The notes under the pieces were generated by a model. The model was not told the origin of the DNA. It saw only the letters and a list, made by a program, of their open reading frames with translations, and ran no database searches. From an uncultured Acidimicrobiales bacterium (lineage in GTDB: Bacteria > Actinomycetota > Acidimicrobiia > Acidimicrobiales > SZUA-35): a stretch of 63,147 nucleotides of DNA. The stretch spans positions 1 through 63,147 of the forward strand of contig CALIFY010000006.1 of the NCBI GenBank assembly GCA_938021675.1, written 5' to 3'. The translations under genes were made by a program, and so were the position numbers. Below, piece after piece: positions 26,175 through 35,420 of this stretch; positions within the stretch are counted from its first letter, which is position 1; every line of letters starts with the position of its first letter.

Positions 26175-28766
26175 CTACGGCGACTTCGGAGTGCCTCTCG
26201 GCCAATGGCGACGTCTTCCCATGCGAGGCCATAGGGAGCGAGAGGACGACGGGCCGAGGGGCGACCGCCACGATCCAATCTGGAATCCCCGCCAGCCGAC
26301 GAAGCCACCGAAGAACATGGCAGCCAGAGTCGCCAGTACGTACCATAGACGCCCGCTCGTTCCTTGCCGCCGAGTCATGGCCACCAGATCGTCTAGCTCG
26401 TCGAGCTGTTGAACAAGCGCTCGTTCCTGGGCCAACTGGTCGAGACGGACTGCCTCGACCTCCTCGCCGACGGTGACCTCGGCTCCGTCCTCACCGGCAC
26501 CGATGGCCCGAATCTCGTTCTCGAGACGGTCGACCTCCTCATCGAGGTGGCAACCCGACGCATCGTCACAGGGGTCGATGGCCGGGTCGACCACCCCGTC
26601 GACTTCAAGCCGCACCGGAACCGAGAGGCCCTCAAGCGTTCGAGAGTCGACGGTCACCTCCACGTACCAAACCAGTTCGCGACGGTCCGACTCCGAACCG
26701 AAGAACGGCACGGCTCTGATCGGGGATTGTTGGCGTACGACCGGTTCGAGGTCGGGACCATACAGCACCGCTCGAACCCGCGGTTGTTCTCCACCGTCGA
26801 CGTCGACCACCGGCTGAGCGTCGACGAAAAATTCGCGCTGATCGTTGGCGATCATCACCGCAAACACCGTCGGTCGGCCGACCGTTACTTGCTCCGTCGT
26901 CACCCCGGCTGGTCGAAACGTCGCAGAGCGGAAATCGGCCCCGCCCGACACCAACCCGATATCGACCGGCTCGTCATCAGCGTCGGCCCCGGCCGATGAA
27001 ACGGCGACCAGGGTTAACGACACGATCGTCACCGCCAACGCGACCGAGACAACCCGCACCGACACCGAATACCTCGGTCGTTCGGCCAGAGAAGCGACGA
27101 ACCGTTCACGGTGGCGAGCGCCGGCGACCGTGCGGTGGCCGTCCTCGTCTCGGGCCACGAGCAGGGGTGATGCAGAAAGCAGCGACTCAAGGCGCCATCC
27201 GACAAGTGCGGTGAACCCGGCGGCCAATGCGGCGACCACCGCCCAGACGATCACCCACCGGGGCCACAATCTGGAACCCATATCCAGGTCTTTGGCCGCG
27301 GTCAACGCCGACAGTTCGGCGGTCCGCTGATCGATTGAAGACTGCAGCTCGAGCAGACGGCGCCCGCTCAGCTCTTCACCGCCCTGATCGGCGCTTGCTC
27401 CAAGGGTCGCCGCCGCAAGCTCCAACGATTGCACCCGGTCGAGGTACTCACAACGGGCGCCGGCCGGGCAGCCGGGTCGGCGGCCTCCGAACCCCGTGCC
27501 TTCGAGATGAAGTTCGACTACTTGCGACGATGCCCCCTCTGGCGGCTCGCCGGTGAGACGCACACCGATATACACGTCCTCGTTCGGGTCGCGGTCGAGT
27601 AGCCAACCTGCGGCAATGCGGGTGGCGTCTGCGCCGGAGTCGACTTGGCCGATTCGTTCCCGCCGGTTCGTCAACAACACGTCGTCGCCGCTGCCAGAAA
27701 TTACGAACACCTCAAGCGATGGCGCGTCATCACCAATCCGATTCTGTTCGCCCCTCGGAGGAGGCGGCGCATCGAAGACCGTGGCCGTTACGTAGAACGG
27801 CAGGGATGGTTCGATGCCGGCCCGATAGACCGCCGTTTCGCCGATGGCGATCCGATCTCGGTACAGGCCGGCCGCCATATCTGGAGTGCCGAGACGTGGC
27901 GCTCCAGCAATATCGGGGGAGCCTTCAACCATCGTCGCTTGTTGGCTCGGGGCGGCTCGCTGGATTTCGCCAGCCAACAGTTGCGAGAGACCAGACAACA
28001 ATGAGTCGGCATCGGTTACCGACACGAACGCTCCGCCACCGGCTTCGGCGATACATCGAAGCTCGGCTTCCGCCGAGTCGCCGGTAAGAAATCCGACCGA
28101 ATCGATCCGCAGGTCGGGGTGCCGTCGATGAAGGTCGGCGGCGAGGCGGCAAGGGTCCGGTCCGAAACTCGGACCGGAGGCCGGGTCGCCATCGAGATCT
28201 GCGTCGTGGCATTCGTCCCGCCCGTCGGACACGAGAATTATTCGACCGGTAGCGCCCGGTTCGGAACTGAGCCCGGCGTTGAGATCTTCGGCCGAAGAGT
28301 TCAGCCCGAGGGCGATCGGCGTGTCTCCCCTAGCTTCCAGGCTCCCGATCTCGCTGGCTGTGACATCGGGGGTGACCGGTCCGATCGGCACAACGCTGCG
28401 AGTGTCGCGGCGGCACGATTCGGCCCGTCGAGCCGGTGCCACCGATGGCCAATCGGCACCGTACACCCGCAGGCCCAGATCGGTGGCTGGAGGCAACACC
28501 GACAACAGGGAGCCGAGGGCTTGCTTCGATTGGTCGAGCTTGGTTGGCGATCCCTCGTTCATCGAGCCTGACAAGTCCACCAGCAACACGATCGATCGAT
28601 CATCGTCCGATTGGCTCGTGACCGCCGGTGCCCGGTCCGTCCCCACACGATGGGTACCGGTGACGTCGGCACCGGATCGGTTGGCGCCCACCGATCCGAC
28701 CACCAACAACGCCCCGACGACGAGGCCGAAGACGACTCGGACCGATGTGGCCGTCGAGCTCAACAT
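26175..28766 (-). CDS. Two-module VWA membrane protein of the Tad pilus locus
   Basis: 863 aa from the ATG at 28766, 4 bp after the upstream TadG-like stop; the longer frame overlaps that gene. Signal segment, then a von Willebrand A domain (about 55-260) with intact MIDAS motif DLSGS. A membrane helix follows near residue 530 (WVIVWAVVAALAAGF) and a second hydrophobic segment near 600, then a second extracellular module containing a CDDASGCHLDEEVDRLE coiled-coil-like stretch and a final helix LATLAAMFFGGFVGW. Canonical TadG carries its VWA domain itself; here it seems to be moved into this partner. A surface-adhesive role is inferred. Confidence 0.8.
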   Translation of the reverse strand: MLSSTATSVRVVFGLVVGALLVVGSVGANRSGADVTGTHRVGTDRAPAVTSQSDDDRSIVLLVDLSGSMNEGSPTKLDQSKQALGSLLSVLPPATDLGLRVYGADWPSVAPARRAESCRRDTRSVVPIGPVTPDVTASEIGSLEARGDTPIALGLNSSAEDLNAGLSSEPGATGRIILVSDGRDECHDADLDGDPASGPSFGPDPCRLAADLHRRHPDLRIDSVGFLTGDSAEAELRCIAEAGGGAFVSVTDADSLLSGLSQLLAGEIQRAAPSQQATMVEGSPDIAGAPRLGTPDMAAGLYRDRIAIGETAVYRAGIEPSLPFYVTATVFDAPPPPRGEQNRIGDDAPSLEVFVISGSGDDVLLTNRRERIGQVDSGADATRIAAGWLLDRDPNEDVYIGVRLTGEPPEGASSQVVELHLEGTGFGGRRPGCPAGARCEYLDRVQSLELAAATLGASADQGGEELSGRRLLELQSSIDQRTAELSALTAAKDLDMGSRLWPRWVIVWAVVAALAAGFTALVGWRLESLLSASPLLVARDEDGHRTVAGARHRERFVASLAERPRYSVSVRVVSVALAVTIVSLTLVAVSSAGADADDEPVDIGLVSGGADFRSATFRPAGVTTEQVTVGRPTVFAVMIANDQREFFVDAQPVVDVDGGEQPRVRAVLYGPDLEPVVRQQSPIRAVPFFGSESDRRELVWYVEVTVDSRTLEGLSVPVRLEVDGVVDPAIDPCDDASGCHLDEEVDRLENEIRAIGAGEDGAEVTVGEEVEAVRLDQLAQERALVQQLDELDDLVAMTRRQGTSGRLWYVLATLAAMFFGGFVGWRGFQIGSWRSPLGPSSSRSLWPRMGRRRHWPRGTPKSP

Positions 28767-28770
28767 CGGA

Positions 28771-29277
28771 TCAGTTCTCAATCCGCGGTTCGGCCACCGA
28801 GCGAACCTCGAGGTCCATGCCCGAGTCGGTGAAAAGGTGTGCCAGGAAAAAGTCGACCCGACCACGAATGACGACTTGCACTTCGTCGGTGGTTGCCCGA
28901 TAGTCGGCCGGCCACACCACCGAACGTGTCACCTCCGGAGGCTGATCGGCTAGGTTCTCGGCCGCCAATCGTTCAGCGTCACCGCGATCGAGGCGGACAT
29001 CGCCGGTGAAGGCGAAGTGTTCGAGGTCGATCCCATTCGCGCCTGCTCTGGCCGAGGAATCCGCTGCCTCCTGCAATGCCCGCCGTTCGGAGATGACCGA
29101 CCAGAGATCGACGCCCAAAGCACCGAATCCGATGAGGCCGACGAGTAGCAGCATCGTTGCCGGTGTGAGCCAACCATGATCGGTGCGCAGCGGCCGAACA
29201 ACCACACCTCCAACTTTCTTGCATGACGGCCACATATTCAGAGGCATCTTCACATGGGTATTCACCGGTACAGTCAT
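28771..29277 (-). CDS. TadG/TadE-like pilus assembly protein (short)
   Basis: 168 aa. The ATG at 29277 overlaps the preceding stop (ATGA), fixing the start. The TadG-type N-terminal pattern GWLTPATMLLLVGLIGFGAL is followed by DLWSVISERRALQEAADSSA, typical of the TadE/G pseudopilin-like helix. The remaining 110 residues are a small extracellular domain without VWA. It probably works with the VWA protein downstream. Confidence 0.82.
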   Translation of the reverse strand: MTVPVNTHVKMPLNMWPSCKKVGGVVVRPLRTDHGWLTPATMLLLVGLIGFGALGVDLWSVISERRALQEAADSSARAGANGIDLEHFAFTGDVRLDRGDAERLAAENLADQPPEVTRSVVWPADYRATTDEVQVVIRGRVDFFLAHLFTDSGMDLEVRSVAEPRIEN

Positions 29278-29741
29278 GGATCGAAGCTGCGGTAGTCTTC
29301 GACCCGTTCGGTAGCCGACGTCGACCAGAGCGCCGGGCCAAACTGGCGACCGCCAGGAAAATCGATGGCGGGAATCTGAGCTTGGACGGTGACGGTAAAG
29401 GGTTGGCCTCGTTCGATCGAACCTGACGTTGATACAGAAAATTCCGTCGCCTCGAACCCGTAGTTGGCCACGACCTGCCCCACCATCGCTTCGGCTACGG
29501 CCGGACCGTCAGCTGGGTCATCGACCAAAATGGCGGCTCGAGCCCCCTCGGCCGCCGCCGCTCTCGCCGCATGCTGACGTTCCGGCATAAGCGGTATGAG
29601 CGACACGAAAATGATGACCAAGAAAATCACGAAGATGAGAAACATGGCCTCCGGCGCGGCAAAACCCGAATCGCCATACGCTCGGAAGCGCCGACAACGC
29701 AGCGATCCCTTTCCGACACTCACCGGCCGATCATGATTCAT
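29274..29741 (-). CDS. TadE-like minor pilin
   Basis: 155 aa from the ATG at 29741, which overlaps the preceding stop (ATGA); the longer frame upstream is not protein-like. Pseudopilin pattern DSGFAAPEAMFLIFVIFLVI, with the conserved Glu in the helix, then RQHAARAAAAEGARAA, typical of TadE proteins. A beta-rich C-terminal domain follows. Part of the Tad operon, coupled on both sides by 4-bp overlaps. Confidence 0.83.
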   Translation of the reverse strand: MNHDRPVSVGKGSLRCRRFRAYGDSGFAAPEAMFLIFVIFLVIIFVSLIPLMPERQHAARAAAAEGARAAILVDDPADGPAVAEAMVGQVVANYGFEATEFSVSTSGSIERGQPFTVTVQAQIPAIDFPGGRQFGPALWSTSATERVEDYRSFDP

Positions 29742-30124
29742 TCGACCCCTGGCTCCCTGGCGATGACCGCTGTGTGAGAAATATCGAAGTCGCTGACGGG
29801 GCCAGCGATTTGAAGCAAGAATGGCACCGATCCGATAGCGACCGCTTCGATCACGTCGCCGTTTTCCTGGCATGAAACCTGGATCTGAGCGCCGGCCGGA
29901 CCGAGTAGATCGTTGACCGACTCTTGCGCTCGCCCAATGCATTCGGCCGAGCCATTTCCCTCCAGCGCACCAAAACGAGCGCCGTCATCGAGCGATGCCC
30001 GAACCGCCCCCTTTGCGTACCAGACGACTACCAAGTTGGCACCGACCAGCACCAATACGAACAGCATGAGGAACAGAAGGACGAAGGCGGGCGGGCTATA
30101 CCCACCTTCGCCCGCAAGCGACAT
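29738..30124 (-). CDS. TadE-like minor pilin
   Basis: 128 aa from the ATG at 30124, chosen because MSLAGEGGYSPPAFVLLFLM is the pilin-like start; the 344-codon open frame upstream is antisense shadow and low-quality sequence. The hydrophobic helix is followed by WYAKGAVRASLDDGARFGAL. The short C-terminal region has two cysteines (SAECIG, VSCQENGD) that may pair. It lies 17 bp after the Flp-like gene and overlaps the next TadE gene by 4 bp. Confidence 0.8.
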   Translation of the reverse strand: MSLAGEGGYSPPAFVLLFLMLFVLVLVGANLVVVWYAKGAVRASLDDGARFGALEGNGSAECIGRAQESVNDLLGPAGAQIQVSCQENGDVIEAVAIGSVPFLLQIAGPVSDFDISHTAVIAREPGVE

Positions 30125-30141
30125 CGGGCCAGGTGTACCGG

Positions 30142-30384
30142 TTACGGGATACCCAGCCTGGTTCGTATCTCGGCAATTGCATCGACGATCAGGTTGGTAA
30201 GCGGTGTCTCTATCGCCAGAACTACGGTGACTCCAATAAGGCCCAATCCAGCGGCGACCACTATTTGCTGAACTCCTCGGTCGGACCTCAACCTGGCATG
30301 AATTCGACCGCCTAGACTCTGAAACCGGGTGGCCGCTCGATGGGTGGCGTGCGCCGGCTGACCCACAGCTTGTGTCTCCAACAT
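30142..30384 (-). CDS. Small Flp-like major pilin candidate
   Basis: 80 aa, with a long basic leader (about 37 residues) followed by SDRG and the hydrophobic helix VQQIVVAAGLGLIGVTVVLA. Size, position between tadC and the TadE genes and the Gly before the helix fit an Flp pilin. However, the expected Glu at position +5 is absent, so cleavage by a prepilin peptidase is uncertain. Good ribosome site AGGTAGGA precedes the ATG. No peptidase gene is in the window. Confidence 0.6.
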   Translation of the reverse strand: MLETQAVGQPAHATHRAATRFQSLGGRIHARLRSDRGVQQIVVAAGLGLIGVTVVLAIETPLTNLIVDAIAEIRTRLGIP

Positions 30385-30471
30385 TGTTCCTACCTTTCCA
30401 TTCTTTACCGCCGGCTCGAGCCGACCGATTGCGGCGATTTGCCGCTGAGTTTTTACTACTCCAAGGCGACA

Positions 30472-31413
30472 TCAGAACAGCCCACCAAAGACGGTCGGGA
30501 TGGGAGCAACGACGTAGAGAAGCCCCACTGGTGATGCCAGAAACAAGATGGGCAACATCATGGCGGCCCGCTTCTTTGTCGCTGACTTCTCGATTTGTTG
30601 GCGCCGCTCGCCGCGAAGCTGGTCGGCGTACCCACGGAGCGTTCCGGCCATATCGCCGCCGGATGTGCTGACGTTTCCGATGAGCCGAAACAGTCGAGCA
30701 ACGCTCGAGTCGGCGGTGTCTTGAGCCAACCGATAGAACGCGGTGTCGATCGGGGTTCCCGCATCGATCCACCCCAAGGCCAGGCTCAGTTCATCGGCGG
30801 TCGGCCCATGGGCCCGCTCACTCAGCAGCCGAACCGCTCCGATGGGGCCATGGTTTGCCTGAACCAACATGCCGAGAAGGTGGGCGACGGTATACAGCTC
30901 CAATCGCATGATCTCCGCTCGGGTGGCTGCCAGCCTGGTGATCCGATGACGAAACCATGCCCCTCCGAGCGCTGCTCCCACCCCGGCGAAAATGATCAAC
31001 ACCGCGAAGTTCGTGCCGCTGCGAACCACGGCCAGTGCCATCCCGGCACCGGCGCCGGTCAACGTCGCCTTCAGCTGGTCTGAGCGAAACTGAGCGACCG
31101 AAACGTCGGTCCGACCTGCACGACGAAGCAGGAGCCGAATCCCCGTCCCGCCGTCGCCATCAAGCAACTCGGAGAGCCGAAGCGACCATCGAGAACTCTT
31201 GGCTCGCATCCAACTCTGGGGAGCGAGTGTGCCGTCATCATCACCGGCGACATCGATGGCGGCCAACACGTCCGGACGGTTCCCAAGGCGGAGGGCCTGA
31301 AGTTGGGAGTACGGGGCCAGCCGATCATAGAGGCGTACGTCAGGGCGCAGCACCAGTCGCATCAGACCCATGAAACACAGGCCCACCAAGGTCGCAGCCA
31401 GAATCTCAACCAC
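30472..31413 (-). CDS. tadC: Tad pilus inner-membrane platform protein (TadC/GspF family)
   Basis: 313 aa with about four membrane helices. The type II secretion F domain includes ELSLALGWIDAGTPIDTAFY, SSVARLFRLIGNVSTSGGDM and a C-terminal helix pair with PILFLASPVGLLYVVAP. It forms the motor platform with TadB, encoded immediately upstream with an 8-bp overlap. Confidence 0.9.
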   Translation of the reverse strand: MVEILAATLVGLCFMGLMRLVLRPDVRLYDRLAPYSQLQALRLGNRPDVLAAIDVAGDDDGTLAPQSWMRAKSSRWSLRLSELLDGDGGTGIRLLLRRAGRTDVSVAQFRSDQLKATLTGAGAGMALAVVRSGTNFAVLIIFAGVGAALGGAWFRHRITRLAATRAEIMRLELYTVAHLLGMLVQANHGPIGAVRLLSERAHGPTADELSLALGWIDAGTPIDTAFYRLAQDTADSSVARLFRLIGNVSTSGGDMAGTLRGYADQLRGERRQQIEKSATKKRAAMMLPILFLASPVGLLYVVAPIPTVFGGLF

Positions 31414-32299
31414 GACTCGGTTCTTCCTGAGCGAACAGACGGGGTTCGACCGTAGCCCTGCCCAACCTGCTGACGATGACGAAGCTGGCGACGCTCAGCG
31501 CGGTGCCGACGGCGACCACGGCAAATCCGGCACCACTCTCATAGAACCGGCGAAAGGCACCGCCGCCGATGAGTACAACCACCACCAGCATCACCATCGG
31601 CAACAGAACGGTCATCCAGGCCGTAATCTTTTCCTCGGTGTTGGCAACGTCGATACGGCGGACGAGGTGCAGGTCTTCGCTGATCGAATCGGCCAAATCC
31701 CGCAGGATGTCGAGCACCACCGAAGGGCCAGCGTCGAAGGCCAAAATCAGGACCTCCAGCACGCGATCGGTGACCGGGTCGGCCAGATCATCCCGCACCG
31801 CTTCCAATGCCGATTTCGGGTCGAGCGATTGCGACAACACCGCATATTGCCGCCACATGAATCGAAGCGATTCCGGACCCACCGTCGACAGACCAACCAA
31901 CGATTGGTGCAACGAACGGGCGGCCAGAATCCCACTGACCAGTTCGCGAATAGCTTCTGGCCACGCCTGCAAGCGTTTCCGACGCCACTGTTGTCGACGA
32001 CGTTCAAGGTAGATCGTCGGGCCACCGATGCCGGCGGCGACGGCGACCGGCAACGCCAAAGACGACACTCGCAGCACCATGAACACGACACCAAACGTCG
32101 ATAGCCCGACGAGTAAGGTGGCGGCTACCCGTTGCAGCGGCCGCATCTCCGGCGGTCCTTGGAGACGGGATCGGGTCGCCGGCGCGGCCTTCGACCGGGC
32201 ATCGATCGACTGAAATAGCCGCGCTGGACCGGTCCCGGTGAACAGCGCGACCCCTACGGCAAAGAAGACCCCGACCGAAAGCGCAGCCAAAAACACCAT
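31406..32299 (-). CDS. tadB: Tad pilus inner-membrane platform protein (TadB/GspF family)
   Basis: 297 aa from the ATG at 32299, which overlaps the tadA stop (TGATG); upstream codons of the frame lie inside tadA. Membrane helices at both ends, and a type II secretion F domain with WPEAIRELVSGILAARSLHQ, ESLRFMWRQYAVLSQSLDPK and LDILRDLADSISEDL. Partner of TadC in the pilus motor. Confidence 0.9.
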   Translation of the reverse strand: MVFLAALSVGVFFAVGVALFTGTGPARLFQSIDARSKAAPATRSRLQGPPEMRPLQRVAATLLVGLSTFGVVFMVLRVSSLALPVAVAAGIGGPTIYLERRRQQWRRKRLQAWPEAIRELVSGILAARSLHQSLVGLSTVGPESLRFMWRQYAVLSQSLDPKSALEAVRDDLADPVTDRVLEVLILAFDAGPSVVLDILRDLADSISEDLHLVRRIDVANTEEKITAWMTVLLPMVMLVVVVLIGGGAFRRFYESGAGFAVVAVGTALSVASFVIVSRLGRATVEPRLFAQEEPSRG

Positions 32300-33657
32300 C
32301 ACGGCGACACCACCTTTACCGGTCGGCGGTTCGTGCCTAGCTTCGTTACCTGCCCCCGGGCGAGGGCAGGGTGACTCTGCAGGATGGACTGGAGATCGGT
32401 GCCTTCTTGGGCCAGTGCCGCCTCTAGCGCTCCTTCCAGTTGTTCCGGCACCGCTTCTCCGGTCCATTGGAGCGGTCCTCCGATTTTGGGCCGGACCAAG
32501 AGTGGGCGAATGGCAAAATCGTCATCACCGGCCTGCAATGCCGGTACCGCGGCGATCTCCATGACCTGTCGTCTGATCGGGCCATCGGAAGAGGAGCGGA
32601 AGTGCACGTCCTCGCGATCGAGAAATAGCACGAGGTCGAAGATCTGGCCAAGAGTCGATCGGACGTGGTGGGCCGGAACGTTCTGCCCGGCCATGATGGC
32701 GGTGTCGACCAACGCGGTCAGGCCTTCTCTGGCTCCATTGCTGTGGACGGTGGCCATCACGCCACAGCCGGCGTTTCCCGCTCGTAGCAGTTCGAATGCC
32801 TCCGCACCTCGGACCTCGCCGATGACCAACAAGTCGGGCCGCATCCCCAAGCAAATCTTCACCAGATCGCGAAGCGTCACGGCCGCCGACTCCCCACCGT
32901 CGGCTGTGGACGGTCGAGTCTGGTAGTAGGCGCCGTGATTGAGAGGAGCCGACAGCTCGCGAACCTCTTCGCAACACAGGACACGATGACCGGCCGGCAC
33001 CGATCGAAGGGAGGCGTTTATGAACGTGGTCTTGCCGGCGCCCGGCCGACCGCAGATCAAGATTCCCATCCCCGACCGCATCGCAGCGGACATCAGGGTG
33101 GCCCCTCCGGGGGTGATGGCATCGAGGTCGACCAGACGATCGAACGTCTCGTGACGCATCGTGTATTTGCGAAGGGTTACCGAGAGCTGATCGGCAACCG
33201 GCCGCCCCACAACCCCGAGCCGTATACGACCACCGAAGACACGAGCTTGGATGATCGGCTGCCGCTCGCTCAACTCGCGACCGGAAGACATCAAGAGTTT
33301 GTTGACCTGATGGAGGAGTTCGGCCTCGCTGGTCGCCACGCCAAGCGATTGGAGCCGGCCGCTGCTATCGACGGCGTACAAGTCGGCGCCCTCGATAAAG
33401 ATCTCTTCGATCTGTGGATCTTCGAGCAGCGAGCCAAGTGGCCCGTAGCCGGAAATTGATGCCAAGAGGCGTCGGCTCATGTCGGCCTGTCGGGCCAACG
33501 GCGGCGTGTCCTCCAGGCCGAGTCGGGCCTGGGCTTGATAGTGGGTGACGGCGCCGGAGATCAGCTCCGACACGAGGCCTCCGTCAGCTCGCGGATCGAG
33601 CCCGGTCTCCTTAATCCGTGCGCTGATTCGGTCCCGTAGAACCTCATAGGCCGACAT
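32299..33657 (-). CDS. tadA: Tad pilus assembly ATPase (TadA/CpaF)
   Basis: 452 aa from the ATG at 33657, overlapping the preceding stop by one base. Secretion ATPase with Walker A CGRPGAGKTTF (Lys at about 209), Asp box near EEVRELSAPLNHG, Walker B LLVIGEVRGAEAFELL and His box VMATVHSNGAREGL. The N-terminal region around IEEIFIEGADLYAVDSSGRL is the usual CpaF start domain. It drives pilus assembly. Confidence 0.94.
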   Translation of the reverse strand: MSAYEVLRDRISARIKETGLDPRADGGLVSELISGAVTHYQAQARLGLEDTPPLARQADMSRRLLASISGYGPLGSLLEDPQIEEIFIEGADLYAVDSSGRLQSLGVATSEAELLHQVNKLLMSSGRELSERQPIIQARVFGGRIRLGVVGRPVADQLSVTLRKYTMRHETFDRLVDLDAITPGGATLMSAAMRSGMGILICGRPGAGKTTFINASLRSVPAGHRVLCCEEVRELSAPLNHGAYYQTRPSTADGGESAAVTLRDLVKICLGMRPDLLVIGEVRGAEAFELLRAGNAGCGVMATVHSNGAREGLTALVDTAIMAGQNVPAHHVRSTLGQIFDLVLFLDREDVHFRSSSDGPIRRQVMEIAAVPALQAGDDDFAIRPLLVRPKIGGPLQWTGEAVPEQLEGALEAALAQEGTDLQSILQSHPALARGQVTKLGTNRRPVKVVSP

Positions 33658-35420
33658 CACGCCGTCCGTTCGTTTCGGTGCTCGAGGTCCGACTCGTCGT
33701 CTTCTGAATGGACCGTCGTTCGGCGACGTCTCGATTGCTTTCGCTCGTTGGCGACGGCATTGTGGAGCTGGAGCAGCCGAGTTCTCATCTCGTCGGCGGG
33801 CTGTGCCGGTTTCGACCACGCCACACCGTCCTCGGCTGGTGGCGGCTCAGACCACTCGCCGCCAACAGCCGCCGGGGCGACCGCCGGTTCAGCCGGATCG
33901 TTCTCCGGTTCTGGAATCACCTCGCCGTGGGCGGTCGACGACTCTGGCCTCACCTCGTCGAGATCCGACAGCGAACCGTCTTGGCCGGCGTCGATCGAGA
34001 CCAATTCCTCTGTTCGTGGTTTGGGCCTCGACCGTTTCTCCGGTGGACGACCGCTGGTCGTTCGTGTCGCGCTCTGCTCATCATCGCCGACCGCCGGCTC
34101 CCCGGCCTCGACAACCTCAACATCTGAGTCGACAGCATCGGAGTTCGAGTCGGTGTCGGATGATTTCGTCACCGTTCCGGTCGTACCCGACCTAGCCGGA
34201 AGCGACGGTCGAGCCAGTTCGACGTCGCGGCCCCTCATCGGCTTGGCCAGCGAGCGCAACGGACGGACGAGCCGCTTGGGAGGAGCGGCACCGTTCCACC
34301 GTTGCTTGTCGAGCGCGCCGCCGGTTGGCACGAAGATCACATGGTCGATGACATCCGGGCCGGCACTTGCTCGAAGGTGAGTCTCCAACTCGACACGACG
34401 GAACCTGGCCCGAGTTCGCCCGTAGAAGACGACGGTCACCTCGCCGGGCGTGCTGATGCGGAGCAGGTCGGCCAACCGATCGAGGGCTCGTAGCGCGCCG
34501 ACCGGGTCTGGCTCGGCCACGATAACCACAGAATCTGCGCGATCGAGAACCGCCCGCGTGGCCGCGCCACGCTGCGGAGCGCCCGGTATCCGATCCCAGT
34601 TCGGTGCGCAGATGGCCACGGTGCGCGACCAATAGGCTTCGGTCTCATCGAGTAGACCGTGAATTGATTCGGCGGTCAACTCCTGCCAATCCCGGCGTTT
34701 CGCCATCCCGCACAACACCGCAAAGTCGAGCGGCCTGGCGCCTCGCAAGTGGCGACCAAGAGAATCGGCGAGCACCCGCGGGCCTTGCCCGTTGCGGATG
34801 TAGTCGACCACATTTGGCGACAGGGCCAGCATAAATCGCGACGCCACCCCGGGGTCGATGTCGTCGACGTCGACGAGGATGGTGGGCCCATGGGCCGTGA
34901 AGGCCGACGCCAACGCGGCCCCCACATCCACCACTGCACCCTGCCAATGGCCGACGACGGCACACAACGATCCGACCTGATCGTCGACCTTCGCCCGGCG
35001 TTCTTTGACGACCTCGGTCGGACCTCGCTCGCTCTTGCCCTCTTCGGCCGCTTGCTCGAAGGCGGCGAGCAAGTCCGCTGGTGCACACGGCAATCCGACG
35101 AGTTGGTCGATGCCAACTCGTTCGAGTTGCGATCGACCCATGCCGTCTACCCCGGTGGCGTCGAACACCCCGACGACAGCTATCCCGGTCGCCTTCAGTC
35201 TGTCCACCAGATCGGTAGCCACGAACTGAGTCACGTCGTCGAACACGATGACATCAAAGGCAGTGGGAGAAATGTCTCCCGGCTCGCGGATAACAGCGAT
35301 AGAGACGCCGACGGTGTGATCGGTGATCCACGCCTGCAGGTCCGATCGCCACTGGCGCGGCGTAGCAACGATGCCGATCCGTAGTGCGTTGCCGCGTTCC
35401 CCTGGTGACGTGTTCATCAA
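33657..35420 (-). CDS. CpaE-like protein with degenerate P-loop and long acidic tail
   Basis: 587 aa. An N-terminal receiver-like domain (about 12-125) is followed by a ParA/MinD-like domain (about 150-400), recognisable from VDVDDIDPGVASRFMLALSP and DSVVIVAEPDPVGALRALDR. The expected deviant Walker A (GKGGVGKT) is replaced by VVGHWQGAVVDVGAALA, so ATP binding is doubtful. The last 170 residues are Ser/Asp/Glu/Pro-rich and probably disordered. CpaE/TadZ proteins place the Tad machine at the pole. The position between cpaB and tadA and a 4-bp overlap with cpaB support this. Confidence 0.8.
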   Translation of the reverse strand: MMNTSPGERGNALRIGIVATPRQWRSDLQAWITDHTVGVSIAVIREPGDISPTAFDVIVFDDVTQFVATDLVDRLKATGIAVVGVFDATGVDGMGRSQLERVGIDQLVGLPCAPADLLAAFEQAAEEGKSERGPTEVVKERRAKVDDQVGSLCAVVGHWQGAVVDVGAALASAFTAHGPTILVDVDDIDPGVASRFMLALSPNVVDYIRNGQGPRVLADSLGRHLRGARPLDFAVLCGMAKRRDWQELTAESIHGLLDETEAYWSRTVAICAPNWDRIPGAPQRGAATRAVLDRADSVVIVAEPDPVGALRALDRLADLLRISTPGEVTVVFYGRTRARFRRVELETHLRASAGPDVIDHVIFVPTGGALDKQRWNGAAPPKRLVRPLRSLAKPMRGRDVELARPSLPARSGTTGTVTKSSDTDSNSDAVDSDVEVVEAGEPAVGDDEQSATRTTSGRPPEKRSRPKPRTEELVSIDAGQDGSLSDLDEVRPESSTAHGEVIPEPENDPAEPAVAPAAVGGEWSEPPPAEDGVAWSKPAQPADEMRTRLLQLHNAVANERKQSRRRRTTVHSEDDESDLEHRNERTA

